From IMG/VR virus record IMGVR_UViG_3300006738_000055, positions 1 through 28,750 of that record: a stretch of DNA of 28,750 bases; one strand, 5' to 3'. A program made the position numbers and the translations under genes. Numbering within the stretch: position 1 is the stretch's first letter; every line of letters begins with the position of its first letter. This DNA is from a virus. The notes beneath the pieces are model-generated. The model ran no database searches and was not told the origin of the DNA. It saw only the letters and a list, made by a program, of their open reading frames with translations. Shown one piece after another: positions 19,817 through 28,750 of this stretch.

Positions 19817-22800
19817 CTAGTCATCAAGATGCTTTGTAATTCCCTCTATCGCCATTGAAAGAAGAGGGGGAAGTAGGAAACGCCTAACATATTTAAATGT
19901 ATCGTCCTCATCCTCCTCATCCCCCCCAAACCAAAGTCCAAGAACCGCCATCCTCATAAGTAATCCTACCACCGGGTTTTCAGCTGCTTTAAAAAATCTC
20001 ATCGAGCCAGAAACACCTTGCCCTCCTATCATACCTCTTATGCCTCTTACTACGTCTGCTGTTAAAGGACTTGTCCTAGCAAATATGGCAAAGAAACTTG
20101 CAATTACTCTACCAAGAATAAATCTCCCAACTCTTTGAGCATCTCTTTCTTCATCCCTAAGATTCTGTTGTTTAAATCTTCTTCTTGCGCCATCCCACAT
20201 AAGATTCATAAGACGTGTTGAGCCATCTATAGACCTAGCTATTGTTGACTGACCTTCGTTCCCATCTAAGAAATTCTTTACTATTCTATAATCATGTCTA
20301 GACTGGTTATATGGATAAGTTTTGTACTGAAATATAAATTTACCAGCTCCACCAAACATGTGAGGTAGAAACTGCTGGCTCATCCCAAACTGTGTATTAT
20401 ATACAGCATTTCTAATTATATCTACAGCATCCTCGCCATACCACATAGCATCATCATCAGCAGGGTCTTGTCTTCCTGCAATTTCAACTTGTATGTCACC
20501 CTCTGGTATAAATGCTTTCATCTCTTCTGCTATCATCAGAGATAAAACTCCCGTCTCAAAACGCATCGCAGCTTCAACGCCAGTAAAAGTCAACACTTTT
20601 TCTGCACCTGGAATTATAGGAGGAAAGTATTTCAACTTCCATATAGCAGCCTTCCTCATCTCCTTCCTTGTCCAATTCCTTTTAAGTGTTTTTAGTCTAC
20701 CCTTAGTTAATGCTAGTTGACGTTTCTTAGATAAATCTGCTTCGTTACTTGGACTATCTACCAAATCAATCCATGCTTCACGTAGCTCCATCATTCTTGC
20801 AGCATTCATTTTCTCATCTTTATTCATGAGTCTCAACATCTTATCAACTTTATAGTCACCATTCTTTATAAACTTTTTACGACCCATAGCAACAATAGAA
20901 GCAATCTTAGCATATTCTATTTGTGGTAAGTTAGCCATAGTTACAGATGTTCCAGATTCACCAAGCATAATCTCATGAAACGCATTCACAAGTACTAATA
21001 CACCTGAGTTCTCTACTCTAGCCTTCCAAATATCTTTCTCCGGCCCAAACTGTGCTTCCTGAGCTGCCTTCCAATATCTTCTCAGCCCAAATAATATAAT
21101 GGGATTCAGTCTCTGCGTATTATTATGTAAAGAAGCATGAACACCAAGTAGTTTAGAAGTAGTATATAAATTAGCCATTATAACATAGTATTCTACATCG
21201 TCTGCTTTCCACTTTTTATTAGGACTAAATATATTTAAAAGGTTAGCAACTTGTTCATGCCCCAAACCATAATCTTTACCTCTATCTAACGCTCTATAAT
21301 CAGTCTCTCCAAAGGCAATCTTAGCTTGGTTTGTCAAATAATCATACAGACCAGATGGAGTATTATCATTATCCATCACCCCTAGAAACTCATTCTTTAC
21401 ACGCGTCTGGTGAAGAGAAGTAATAGTTCTTTCAAAATATTTACTAGCAACTTCGGGGTCTCTTCTCCTATTCATCCTATTCATCATTGAACTAACAGCT
21501 CTAAGATGTGAGGGAGTATTCATTAATCTAATAGTTCTTTCATCATGGTCAATATTTGCAAGTTTAGCCAACACTTCATTCATAATATTCATTCGTTCTT
21601 CAATCTCACTAATCTTGCCTTCTATAACAATTCTGTTCTGTTTGTTAGCCTTACTTAATGCTTTTTTCAATGCTTTAATTTGTCTCTCCCAAGACTCTAA
21701 AGCTTCATCAGCTGTCCTCTCATACTCTCCATCCCAATATTGTGCCGGAGAATAGTTCATAGCACGTCCTTTTATTATACCATCACCTCTGAACGCCCCT
21801 ACTTTGATTTCTCCTGTTAACTTACCTTCTTTATCTCTAAGTAATTCTATATCAGATTTATACCCACCAATGCTCATTGTATTTTCAATTCTTTCCTCAA
21901 TCTCTTCTTCATCAAGACCTTCTTCTTCAGCCTGCTGACGTATAACCTCTGCTCTAGAAGTAATATCTTTCGTTAGAGAAGATGTCTCCTCTGCTACATA
22001 ATCAAAGAACTGTTGATATAAAGACCTAGTTTCTTTTATAGCATTCCATAATCCTCTTCCATCCTCAACATCAAATGCCCGTCTTTGTGGTTTGGCTCCA
22101 GGAGGAGTATCAACTCTATAAGGCTTGGGCACTCCGCTACCGGGCTGTCCTATCATCCTTTCAAACCCATAGTACTCTTTAAACTGTTCTTCCAAATCAT
22201 ATATAAATCCTTGCTCTCCCTCTTCTTCAATACCCTCAGCTACACCAATTATCTTTCCACTTCTAAATCTTTTATGTTCTTTCGCATTGTAAAACCCTTC
22301 GGGAAGCACAGCTTCTAGACTACTAACTGTTATACCTCTTTCCAATGCTTCTTCTTGCGTTCCAAACCACTCCTCTGTTCCCGCCTCAAAGAAGTTAATT
22401 GGGTCTTGTACCTCATCAGCGTATCGAACTTGAACAAGAAATGCGTTATAGTTTTCCCCAACTATTGGGTCTTTTCTAGCCATTAACTGTTCTAGTTCTT
22501 TTTGAGACAGTCTAGGGTCGTTTATTCTTTCCCCTCTTTCCCCAGCTTCGTCCTTTACAATAACAAAAGACCATTGATTACCAGCTTCATCTTTAAAAGA
22601 ATGGTAGTCTTTATGTTTAGGAGTATATGTCATATTGTTTTCGTCTGCTGCCTTCCTTTGTGCCGCCATCTCATCTAATACTTTAGATATAAATTTCCCC
22701 TCGTTTGTCTCTTCTCTCCACTTTTGATTCTCTTCAAAGTTAGATGGTATATGTGCTGTTCTAATATATCTAACTCTACCATCAAGTATGTCTTGATAGA

Positions 22801-23689
22801 ACCTCTGAAATGAAGATTGAGAAGCAAGTTTTAAGTTCTCATCGGTAGCATTTATACTATCCTTAGAGAACCAATATTTCTTTTCAAGTCTTACATCGCC
22901 AACTGTACCATCTTGTACAGAGCCGTCTCTCGCAGGAAAAGAAACTAAATATCTAGTTGCATCTTCTCCATGTATAGTTACCTCTGCCTTTTTTCCAGTC
23001 TTACTTGTCAATATAAAACCTTCTAAACCTCCAAATACAACAGAGTTTAGACTATCTCTATTGTTCCAAATGTTGTCATTATGATAATTGATTAAGCCAT
23101 TAGTTATATTAGTATACCTAGTTGTAAAGAAACGAGCTTTGCCCTGAATAATATCAGAGCTTCGTTTAATCATTTTAATAATCTTTGCAAACTTACCTGT
23201 TTTATCTCTAGAATAAACTAAGTTGGCCGGTTCCCATAATGCTCGTTCCCAAAATGTTAGAGGTTCTCCTGATGGCTTGTATCCTTTAGCTGCTTTATTA
23301 AAATGTTTATCTAATTTCTTATGAAATGACTTAGCTCTTCTCCAATGATATTCATTAAGGTCAACTAGTGGTTCAGTAAAGTCATCTGAAAACTCGTCAC
23401 GTATCATATTTAAGAAATCATCTATTACAGTAGGGTCATAAAAGCTTGTCTTACCAAGCTCATCTACATGCTTCTTCAATAGATTATGTATATCAGACAT
23501 ATACTTTAATCTTTTCTTAGATTCTTCTATCTTTTTTGGGTTAGGTTTTCCTGTAAGTCTATGGTATTCTGCTTCAACTGGACTAAGGAATCCAACTAGA
23601 TTCCCTATAGCAGCCTTCGCTTTAGATTCAAAAAAGGTTACATCAGTATTAGAATATTCTCTAATACCTCTTAACGTACTACATTTCAT
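19817..23689 (-). CDS. Giant internal virion-type protein, 1290 aa
   Basis: This large protein at the end of the leftward unit is a likely ejected internal virion protein. Most of the chain is charged and helical, with long Glu/Lys/Arg-rich stretches near the middle. About residue 1112 begins FGGAGKFIFQYKTYPYNQ, resembling the 'G.f.fQfK.f' region of phage large-polyvalent-protein domains (LPD38-like). Hydrophobic segments at about 1194-1206, 1239-1255 (NPVVGLLMRMAVLGLWFGG region) and 1271-1283 could insert in a membrane. No protease, lysozyme or polymerase motif is seen. The start ATG 23689 overlaps the upstream giant gene's TGA as ATGA with no own ribosome binding site, so the two are co-translated and probably work together. 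Confidence 0.75.
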   Translation of the reverse strand: MKCSTLRGIREYSNTDVTFFESKAKAAIGNLVGFLSPVEAEYHRLTGKPNPKKIEESKKRLKYMSDIHNLLKKHVDELGKTSFYDPTVIDDFLNMIRDEFSDDFTEPLVDLNEYHWRRAKSFHKKLDKHFNKAAKGYKPSGEPLTFWERALWEPANLVYSRDKTGKFAKIIKMIKRSSDIIQGKARFFTTRYTNITNGLINYHNDNIWNNRDSLNSVVFGGLEGFILTSKTGKKAEVTIHGEDATRYLVSFPARDGSVQDGTVGDVRLEKKYWFSKDSINATDENLKLASQSSFQRFYQDILDGRVRYIRTAHIPSNFEENQKWREETNEGKFISKVLDEMAAQRKAADENNMTYTPKHKDYHSFKDEAGNQWSFVIVKDEAGERGERINDPRLSQKELEQLMARKDPIVGENYNAFLVQVRYADEVQDPINFFEAGTEEWFGTQEEALERGITVSSLEAVLPEGFYNAKEHKRFRSGKIIGVAEGIEEEGEQGFIYDLEEQFKEYYGFERMIGQPGSGVPKPYRVDTPPGAKPQRRAFDVEDGRGLWNAIKETRSLYQQFFDYVAEETSSLTKDITSRAEVIRQQAEEEGLDEEEIEERIENTMSIGGYKSDIELLRDKEGKLTGEIKVGAFRGDGIIKGRAMNYSPAQYWDGEYERTADEALESWERQIKALKKALSKANKQNRIVIEGKISEIEERMNIMNEVLAKLANIDHDERTIRLMNTPSHLRAVSSMMNRMNRRRDPEVASKYFERTITSLHQTRVKNEFLGVMDNDNTPSGLYDYLTNQAKIAFGETDYRALDRGKDYGLGHEQVANLLNIFSPNKKWKADDVEYYVIMANLYTTSKLLGVHASLHNNTQRLNPIILFGLRRYWKAAQEAQFGPEKDIWKARVENSGVLVLVNAFHEIMLGESGTSVTMANLPQIEYAKIASIVAMGRKKFIKNGDYKVDKMLRLMNKDEKMNAARMMELREAWIDLVDSPSNEADLSKKRQLALTKGRLKTLKRNWTRKEMRKAAIWKLKYFPPIIPGAEKVLTFTGVEAAMRFETGVLSLMIAEEMKAFIPEGDIQVEIAGRQDPADDDAMWYGEDAVDIIRNAVYNTQFGMSQQFLPHMFGGAGKFIFQYKTYPYNQSRHDYRIVKNFLDGNEGQSTIARSIDGSTRLMNLMWDGARRRFKQQNLRDEERDAQRVGRFILGRVIASFFAIFARTSPLTADVVRGIRGMIGGQGVSGSMRFFKAAENPVVGLLMRMAVLGLWFGGDEEDEDDTFKYVRRFLLPPLLSMAIEGITKHLDD

Positions 23690-26600
23690 TTACTTGCTAC
23701 CCTACACCCATTGTCTATTTCATACTTGTCTTGCGCTATATCAACTCTAGTGTCTTTCCATTTTTCTTGTGCCACTCTCTCTTCAGTATTACTAGAAGCA
23801 TCAAGACCATCACTCCATGCATCTAAATACTCTATACTTAAATCTTCGTCCATTAACTCCCACGGCAATAATTTATCTGCTGCATCAGTTATCATAGCAC
23901 TAACCCCACCTCTCTTATTAATACGAACATCACTTCTTTCTAATGCATTCAAAAACATGTGAGTATGTAAAAACTGAGCCCCCGGTGAAAGAGCAAGAAA
24001 CTGATGTATATGGTCTTCTATAAATGCTCCCATCATTTTACTATACTCGTTTCTTACTACTCTATCCTCTGTCGCATCATATTCAGTCCCATCTTCTGCG
24101 ATGTACATCTTATCTTTTCCTATGTTATAGAATCTTGTATGCATCAGCCTTGCAAATTTTTTAGCTGCTTCCAAGTCACCCTCTGCTATAGGAACTTTAT
24201 ACTTATCTACTAAGTGTGCAAAGTTTGCATTAATTGAATCTCTGGCAAATATAAAAGCATTCTTAAGTCTTGTATGGTTATACCTTGTAACGTCCCAATT
24301 TAATACCTCACCCTCTTCACCATGATTTTTTATCTGTTCCCTAGCGAGTTTAAAATATTTAGCAAAGCCTTGTTCAAGACTAGTAAATCTATTATTCATA
24401 GTAACGCTTTTTACCAATTTCTTTAATCTTTTATCGCTAGTAAACATGTGCCTTTTAACACGAGCCCCTTTCTCCTCTGGTGTTGATGCAATAAAGTTTG
24501 CTTTATCGAAGGAACGTCTTCCGATTTCTTGAAGACCTAGTGAACGTCTATTTTTATCACGTCCTTGTCTAAATTGAGAGTAGTTAAAAAAGTTAAAAAC
24601 ATGTCTCATCATGGTTAATGCACCTTCTTCTTTAAGAAGAGATTTAGTAACAGATGGGGCTCCCTTTGGAGAATCAGCATCCTTCCACGAACCATCCTTC
24701 ATTTTTCTAATATTTCTTTTGTCAGCTATCATTCTAGAAAATAAGAAGTTATATCCACTTTTTCCGTATAAGTCTTCATTTCCCCATCCCCATCCATAAA
24801 GCAAAAGCTCTTTAGCATTGTCCACAGAAGCCTGTAATATAGTTGCCATCTCATGAGCGGACGTAGTGTATAAGTATACCTCATTTTCTCCAGTTTCCTC
24901 TGTTACACTTGTAACAAAAGGTCTTTCATCCCCACCTATCGTACCTTCCCATGTTAATCCATAGTTCTTTTCTATATACTCTTTTCCTACAAGTCCATAC
25001 ACTTCCCCTTGCTGATATATATTATTAAGTTTAAATCCATACATATCCTGCCTCCCCATCAGACTAGCCTTCTTATCAGATACGTAGCCAAAAGCCCTAG
25101 TACCTTCTGAAGTAGTTTCTAATAAGAGAAATTCGTTAGGCTTGTTTTCATTACGTAGAAATTCTACCTTTCCAGTAAGAGTTCTTGGCCCGTGCATTTT
25201 CATATAAGCCGAAACTGTCATCCCCTTTATGGAATCGTGTATGGGAGTAAAAAACTTAGCAATAGCCTGTGGAGCTTTAGCACTACTTATTCTAGAAGGC
25301 ATAGATGTCTCACGACCTGCAAACTTTAACAGCTCTTCGGGAGTTTTGATAAACTTACCATCGCTGGTAATAATCTTAACTTTATCATTCTCCATTAGTT
25401 GTTTCATAACTATACCACCATCAGCCGTAAGAACATCTATATCAAGAGGTGCATAGTCCATTATAACATTTGAGTTAGATGGAAGAAATGCCAACTTTGC
25501 ATTTTCCAAATGAGCAGTCTTCCCCTTATCAGTAAGACCAACAACTATATCTTTATAAGATAAAAGCTCTCTAATATTTTTAGCGTTAACAGAGATACCT
25601 TGGGCAAATTGTCCTACCGATACCATAGAAGTAAACTTTTTAATATCATCAAAATTAGCAAGGTTTCCTGTGTGTGTATCATGCTTAAAAATTCCAAGCT
25701 TGATACTCTTCTTCCTATTTTTAAATGCTTTAGAATTAACTGCCTTTTCTAAGGCGTTAGTTAGCTTGTCCGGCAGAAACTCTAGTGCTAGATGGTCACC
25801 GTCATTGTCACCTTGCATAATGTTATATAAAACTTTAGAGTTTGGGATGGCTACATTCCCTAGACCTATTCTTATTTCTTTAATTCTTAAAATTCTAGGA
25901 GAACCAACATCGGGGATAGGCTGTCTATGAACTAATGTTTTAATATCCTCTACAGCTAAGACAGCATTTAACTGATTAACAGCATCGTCCCTTGTCTCTT
26001 TATTCTTATAAAGAGCATCCCATTCTTCCCTAATGCCCCTCTCTTTTTTAGAAGCAGACCTATCTTTTTTACCTATAACCTTATCTGCTACTCTTTTAAT
26101 AGTAACCTCATTCATGTCCCCTACTATTATCTCGTCTTCAGCTACCTCGTTTTTCCAATCGGGATAAATAGTAAATAGAGTACCTTGCCCCGTTCTTCTC
26201 CCCTTAAAAGCAGTCTTCTTAATTAACATATTACCAAGACTACTTCTATATCTTCCCAAGAAAGCAGAATGTCTTAATGCTCCAGCTTTAATGCGATTGA
26301 CAATTTTCCCTTCCTTTAAAGAACCGTAGGAATCAAGTATTCCCATACGCTTTAAATTTCTTTTAAGAAAAGACGGGTTCCATCTTCCCTTGATTAAAGT
26401 AATTATATTTTCTTGCATTATATCAAGTATATGAAAACCAGCTAATTCTAATGCTTTAGCAACATCAGGGTCTTTCATTAAATCAGGTGCAATAAACATC
26501 TCATACCAAGATAGTGGATGTGCTGCACTAGGCTTTCCTTTTGGAGAAGAACCAAAAATAACTTTCATAGATGTCTCAGGGAAATTATAATCAAAGACTT

Positions 26601-28750
26601 CATTTGTAACATCAAACTGACCGGTGTTTCTTTTAGCTTCATCTTTAGTGGCAAACATATCAAACTCAACCCCGTTACCATCGTAAAAATGCATCTGCCC
26701 ATTCTCGTCTTCCCTTGTTTCCATAACAAGACGACCAGTCGCTTTGTCCAAGAAACGTAACCCAGGAGGTGGCTTAGATGCGTTAGCTTTAATAGCCAAG
26801 ACACTCTCTTTGTCTTCGGTAATATGATAAAAAGATGGTTTAAATTCAGATAAGGGATATTCATTTGCTTCAGGCTTTCTACCTGTTGCCTCCTCAACAC
26901 CAGATATAATTCTATCATTAACACCTAAGAACCCATCACCAAAATATCTAGGCTCACCAGTCTCTGTATAATCTTCCTTTGGGTCTCGCCTTACTACATT
27001 ACCATTAGCATCTTCATACTCTATCTCAATAGTATCCATGTCCATAACCATAACACGTGTATCACCAAGACCTCTCGGTGTACTTCCTTCGTTAAATGGT
27101 ATCCTTGTCCTATTAAAATAGTCTTTTACTCCCCTAGTTTGCATATCATCTTCCATGAGATAATTATTTCCCATGACAGATTTCCACCAGTTGTGCCTAG
27201 CCGCAGCTTGTAATAATACAAAATCATTTTCTTCAGCTCTTGTTAGAGCGCTCTCTTCTATGTCTTTGAGGTGCTGCTCTGTCATTCTACCAGCAGCTAT
27301 CTCATCTCTAAAGTATTCAACTACTTTTTTATCCTTCCAAAGAGCGCCATTCTTATATCTAAATTGATTCCCTACTCTGACAATCATAAACGCATTTTTA
27401 TCCGCACCTTTAATTCCTAAAAGAGCCATTGGTCTTGGGCTACCTTTTTCACTTTCAAAATAAGAAAGCTGGTCTTCTAAAAACTCTATGTCTTCAAAGT
27501 TTAAAAAGTCAGGCCCATATTGTGGGTCTTCAAAATTCCTCCATTTAGAATATCTTGTTTCAGCAAACACATCAGAGCCAAGCATCATAACTGTGTCTTC
27601 ACCGACATCTAAATCGTCTATAAAGCTTTTATTAATAAATTCAGATTGTGTGTTTCCCATAAAATCTTTTTCACTGCTTTTTAACTGAACATCACCATCA
27701 ACTGACTGTAGAAACACCTTAGTACTTCTTCTTATAGTGTCATTAGCATGGTTGTAAAAACGAATAAAAGCATTACGTTCTTTTCTATTAAGAGTTTTTT
27801 TCTTTTTCTGCTTTCCTTCAAAGTCTGCTAAAAACATTACTTTTCTATTAGTATTTTGAGCAAACCCGGCAGCTCTAATATATGTTAGGAACTGTTTCAT
27901 ACCCTCAATGCTTCCAACATCTACTTCTAGTTCTCTAGCCTTATGAATCAATGTTGCCACTTCACTATTTAAAAGAGGTGCGCCAAATAGTTTTTGAGTA
28001 GACTCTTCAAATCTCTTAAATACAAAGTCTGCAGGAGAAGCATCCTCTCCAAGAGTCTCATCTTGCTCATCCTCTGGGTCTTCAGTTAAAGACTCGTCAA
28101 ACCCCTCTCCCTGCTCATTGTTGATAGACGCAGCCCATCGCTTTAGTTTCCCTTGCGCAGACTGTGGAACAGAGTATAGAGGGTCAGTTCCATATAGTTC
28201 CTCAGCGAATATGTCAATAACATCGTTCTTATTGAACTTAGTAGTTCTAAACATATTCTTAAGCTTTCTATAAAACCTTTTTATCCATCTTGCCGCCTTG
28301 GCAGGTAGAGACTCTGAAGCCATAGTTATATATACATTAGCAACCTGCCTAGCAAGATACTCTTCAACAACAGCAGTGTCTAGCTCCTCTTGAGTCATTG
28401 TGCCTGCGTCTTCAAATATGTCAATTAGCGGTGTCGACTTCTCTTTGAATATACCTTTCCCAATTTCTTCTAAAGTCTTTTTTAAATCTTCAACATATAC
28501 ACCTTCTTGGGCTTGCCCCTTTTTTATCTTAGCAGCCTTCCATTTATCAAAAGCCTCATTAAAAGACTCCTTAGTTGGGAATACTTTATTTATATCTTTT
28601 ATAACCTTCCGTACTGTAAGACGAACATCAGCATTATCGGGCCAGTGCTGAGCTAAACGTAGCAAACCCATAGCTTCTTCTCTTATCTCAGAAATATTAC
28701 CATCCTCAACAGCACTATAAAATTCACTCACTTCCTCTACAGCCCACTCA
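23686..28750 (-). CDS. Giant single-chain DPBB-type RNA polymerase (candidate virion RNAP), partial
   Basis: At least 1681 residues are visible from GTG 28731, but the frame stays open to the window edge (EWAVEE precedes the GTG), so the true start is outside. Numbering from that GTG: GDGF (598-601), K641 in KPSFYHITEDKESVLAIKA, and SMK (721-723) resemble the first double-psi barrel of QDE-1/RDR enzymes (DG, KG.VA and SMxKF). HRQP (935-938) and GDNDGDHLALEF (974-985) match NRxP...NADFDGD of beta-prime, with R936 to D975 spaced 39 residues against 35 in E. coli. QGISVNA (1044-1050) follows, like GxIxNA in RDRs. It would catalyse DNA-templated RNA synthesis, possibly after ejection with phage DNA. 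The N-terminal 590 and C-terminal 500 residues match no family I know. Confidence 0.72.
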   Translation of the reverse strand, partial: EWAVEEVSEFYSAVEDGNISEIREEAMGLLRLAQHWPDNADVRLTVRKVIKDINKVFPTKESFNEAFDKWKAAKIKKGQAQEGVYVEDLKKTLEEIGKGIFKEKSTPLIDIFEDAGTMTQEELDTAVVEEYLARQVANVYITMASESLPAKAARWIKRFYRKLKNMFRTTKFNKNDVIDIFAEELYGTDPLYSVPQSAQGKLKRWAASINNEQGEGFDESLTEDPEDEQDETLGEDASPADFVFKRFEESTQKLFGAPLLNSEVATLIHKARELEVDVGSIEGMKQFLTYIRAAGFAQNTNRKVMFLADFEGKQKKKKTLNRKERNAFIRFYNHANDTIRRSTKVFLQSVDGDVQLKSSEKDFMGNTQSEFINKSFIDDLDVGEDTVMMLGSDVFAETRYSKWRNFEDPQYGPDFLNFEDIEFLEDQLSYFESEKGSPRPMALLGIKGADKNAFMIVRVGNQFRYKNGALWKDKKVVEYFRDEIAAGRMTEQHLKDIEESALTRAEENDFVLLQAAARHNWWKSVMGNNYLMEDDMQTRGVKDYFNRTRIPFNEGSTPRGLGDTRVMVMDMDTIEIEYEDANGNVVRRDPKEDYTETGEPRYFGDGFLGVNDRIISGVEEATGRKPEANEYPLSEFKPSFYHITEDKESVLAIKANASKPPPGLRFLDKATGRLVMETREDENGQMHFYDGNGVEFDMFATKDEAKRNTGQFDVTNEVFDYNFPETSMKVIFGSSPKGKPSAAHPLSWYEMFIAPDLMKDPDVAKALELAGFHILDIMQENIITLIKGRWNPSFLKRNLKRMGILDSYGSLKEGKIVNRIKAGALRHSAFLGRYRSSLGNMLIKKTAFKGRRTGQGTLFTIYPDWKNEVAEDEIIVGDMNEVTIKRVADKVIGKKDRSASKKERGIREEWDALYKNKETRDDAVNQLNAVLAVEDIKTLVHRQPIPDVGSPRILRIKEIRIGLGNVAIPNSKVLYNIMQGDNDGDHLALEFLPDKLTNALEKAVNSKAFKNRKKSIKLGIFKHDTHTGNLANFDDIKKFTSMVSVGQFAQGISVNAKNIRELLSYKDIVVGLTDKGKTAHLENAKLAFLPSNSNVIMDYAPLDIDVLTADGGIVMKQLMENDKVKIITSDGKFIKTPEELLKFAGRETSMPSRISSAKAPQAIAKFFTPIHDSIKGMTVSAYMKMHGPRTLTGKVEFLRNENKPNEFLLLETTSEGTRAFGYVSDKKASLMGRQDMYGFKLNNIYQQGEVYGLVGKEYIEKNYGLTWEGTIGGDERPFVTSVTEETGENEVYLYTTSAHEMATILQASVDNAKELLLYGWGWGNEDLYGKSGYNFLFSRMIADKRNIRKMKDGSWKDADSPKGAPSVTKSLLKEEGALTMMRHVFNFFNYSQFRQGRDKNRRSLGLQEIGRRSFDKANFIASTPEEKGARVKRHMFTSDKRLKKLVKSVTMNNRFTSLEQGFAKYFKLAREQIKNHGEEGEVLNWDVTRYNHTRLKNAFIFARDSINANFAHLVDKYKVPIAEGDLEAAKKFARLMHTRFYNIGKDKMYIAEDGTEYDATEDRVVRNEYSKMMGAFIEDHIHQFLALSPGAQFLHTHMFLNALERSDVRINKRGGVSAMITDAADKLLPWELMDEDLSIEYLDAWSDGLDASSNTEERVAQEKWKDTRVDIAQDKYEIDNGCRVASK

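Noticed and set aside
25795-25809. DNDGD read as an EF-hand or dockerin calcium loop
   Set aside because: The EF-hand needs Gly at loop position 6 and Glu at 12; here His and other residues occupy them, while the upstream HRQP and the flanking ALEFLP fit a polymerase barrel.
1-28750. CRISPR array, insertion sequence, integrase or attachment site
   Set aside because: No regularly spaced repeats, transposase or integrase motifs, or core-site duplication was found on reading both strands.

Overview
This window is most likely part of a lytic tailed-phage genome of the podovirus kind. The evidence is a P22-type portal, a large and a small terminase, a DnaB/recombination early block, a phage tRNA, and two giant proteins of the size and position of ejected internal virion proteins. 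Base composition is AT-rich, with heavy use of ATA and AGA codons. Strong AAGGAG-type ribosome binding sites precede most genes, so the host should use canonical Shine-Dalgarno initiation. No integrase, repressor or other lysogeny gene is visible. The host cannot be named from the sequence.

Layout. Positions 1-5562 are leftward packaging and structural genes. In transcription order they are a 57-aa protein, a 68-aa protein, small terminase, a zinc-ribbon metallophosphoesterase, two small proteins, large terminase, an M15-type peptidase (probable endolysin), a small protein, and the portal, which runs off the left edge. Positions 5563-5771 form a divergent control region. Positions 5772-19770 are a rightward early/middle block of about 35 tightly packed, often ATGA-coupled genes. 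It starts with small unknown proteins (several of 26-71 aa with one membrane span). It continues with a ParB-like protein, an HTH protein, a Cas4/RecB-like Fe-S nuclease, a RAD52-like annealing protein, an SSB-like protein, tRNA-Asn, a DUF932 protein, a Dam-type methylase, DnaB helicase and a RuvC-like resolvase. Positions 19817-28750 are two giant leftward genes that converge on the early block. If the genome is circular or circularly permuted, these giant genes are the far end of the same leftward late operon, and the capsid and tail genes lie outside the window.

The main discovery candidate is the upstream giant protein (at least 1681 aa, 5' end outside the window). It carries the signatures of a single-chain, two-barrel (double-psi beta-barrel) RNA polymerase: a first barrel with GDGF, K641 and SMK; a second barrel with RQP followed 39 residues later by the catalytic DNDGD; and a downstream QGISVNA segment like the GxIxNA of QDE-1/RDR enzymes. 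Such cores are known in fungal QDE-1, plant RDRs, phage YonO and the virion polymerase of crAss-like phages. Here it is coupled to a second giant protein with C-terminal hydrophobic segments. This suggests an injected virion RNA polymerase that would transcribe the early block, analogous in role to the N4 and crAss-like systems.

A second theme is non-coding structure. Four leader or intergenic stretches in the early block (6058-6442, 7712-7914, 8131-8323, 13900-14351) are packed with stem-loops. Two of them are similar-sized elements (119 and 113 nt) closed by perfect 13-bp and 12-bp inverted repeats and placed just upstream of a ribosome binding site. One of these encloses an 18-codon ORF with its own ribosome binding site.
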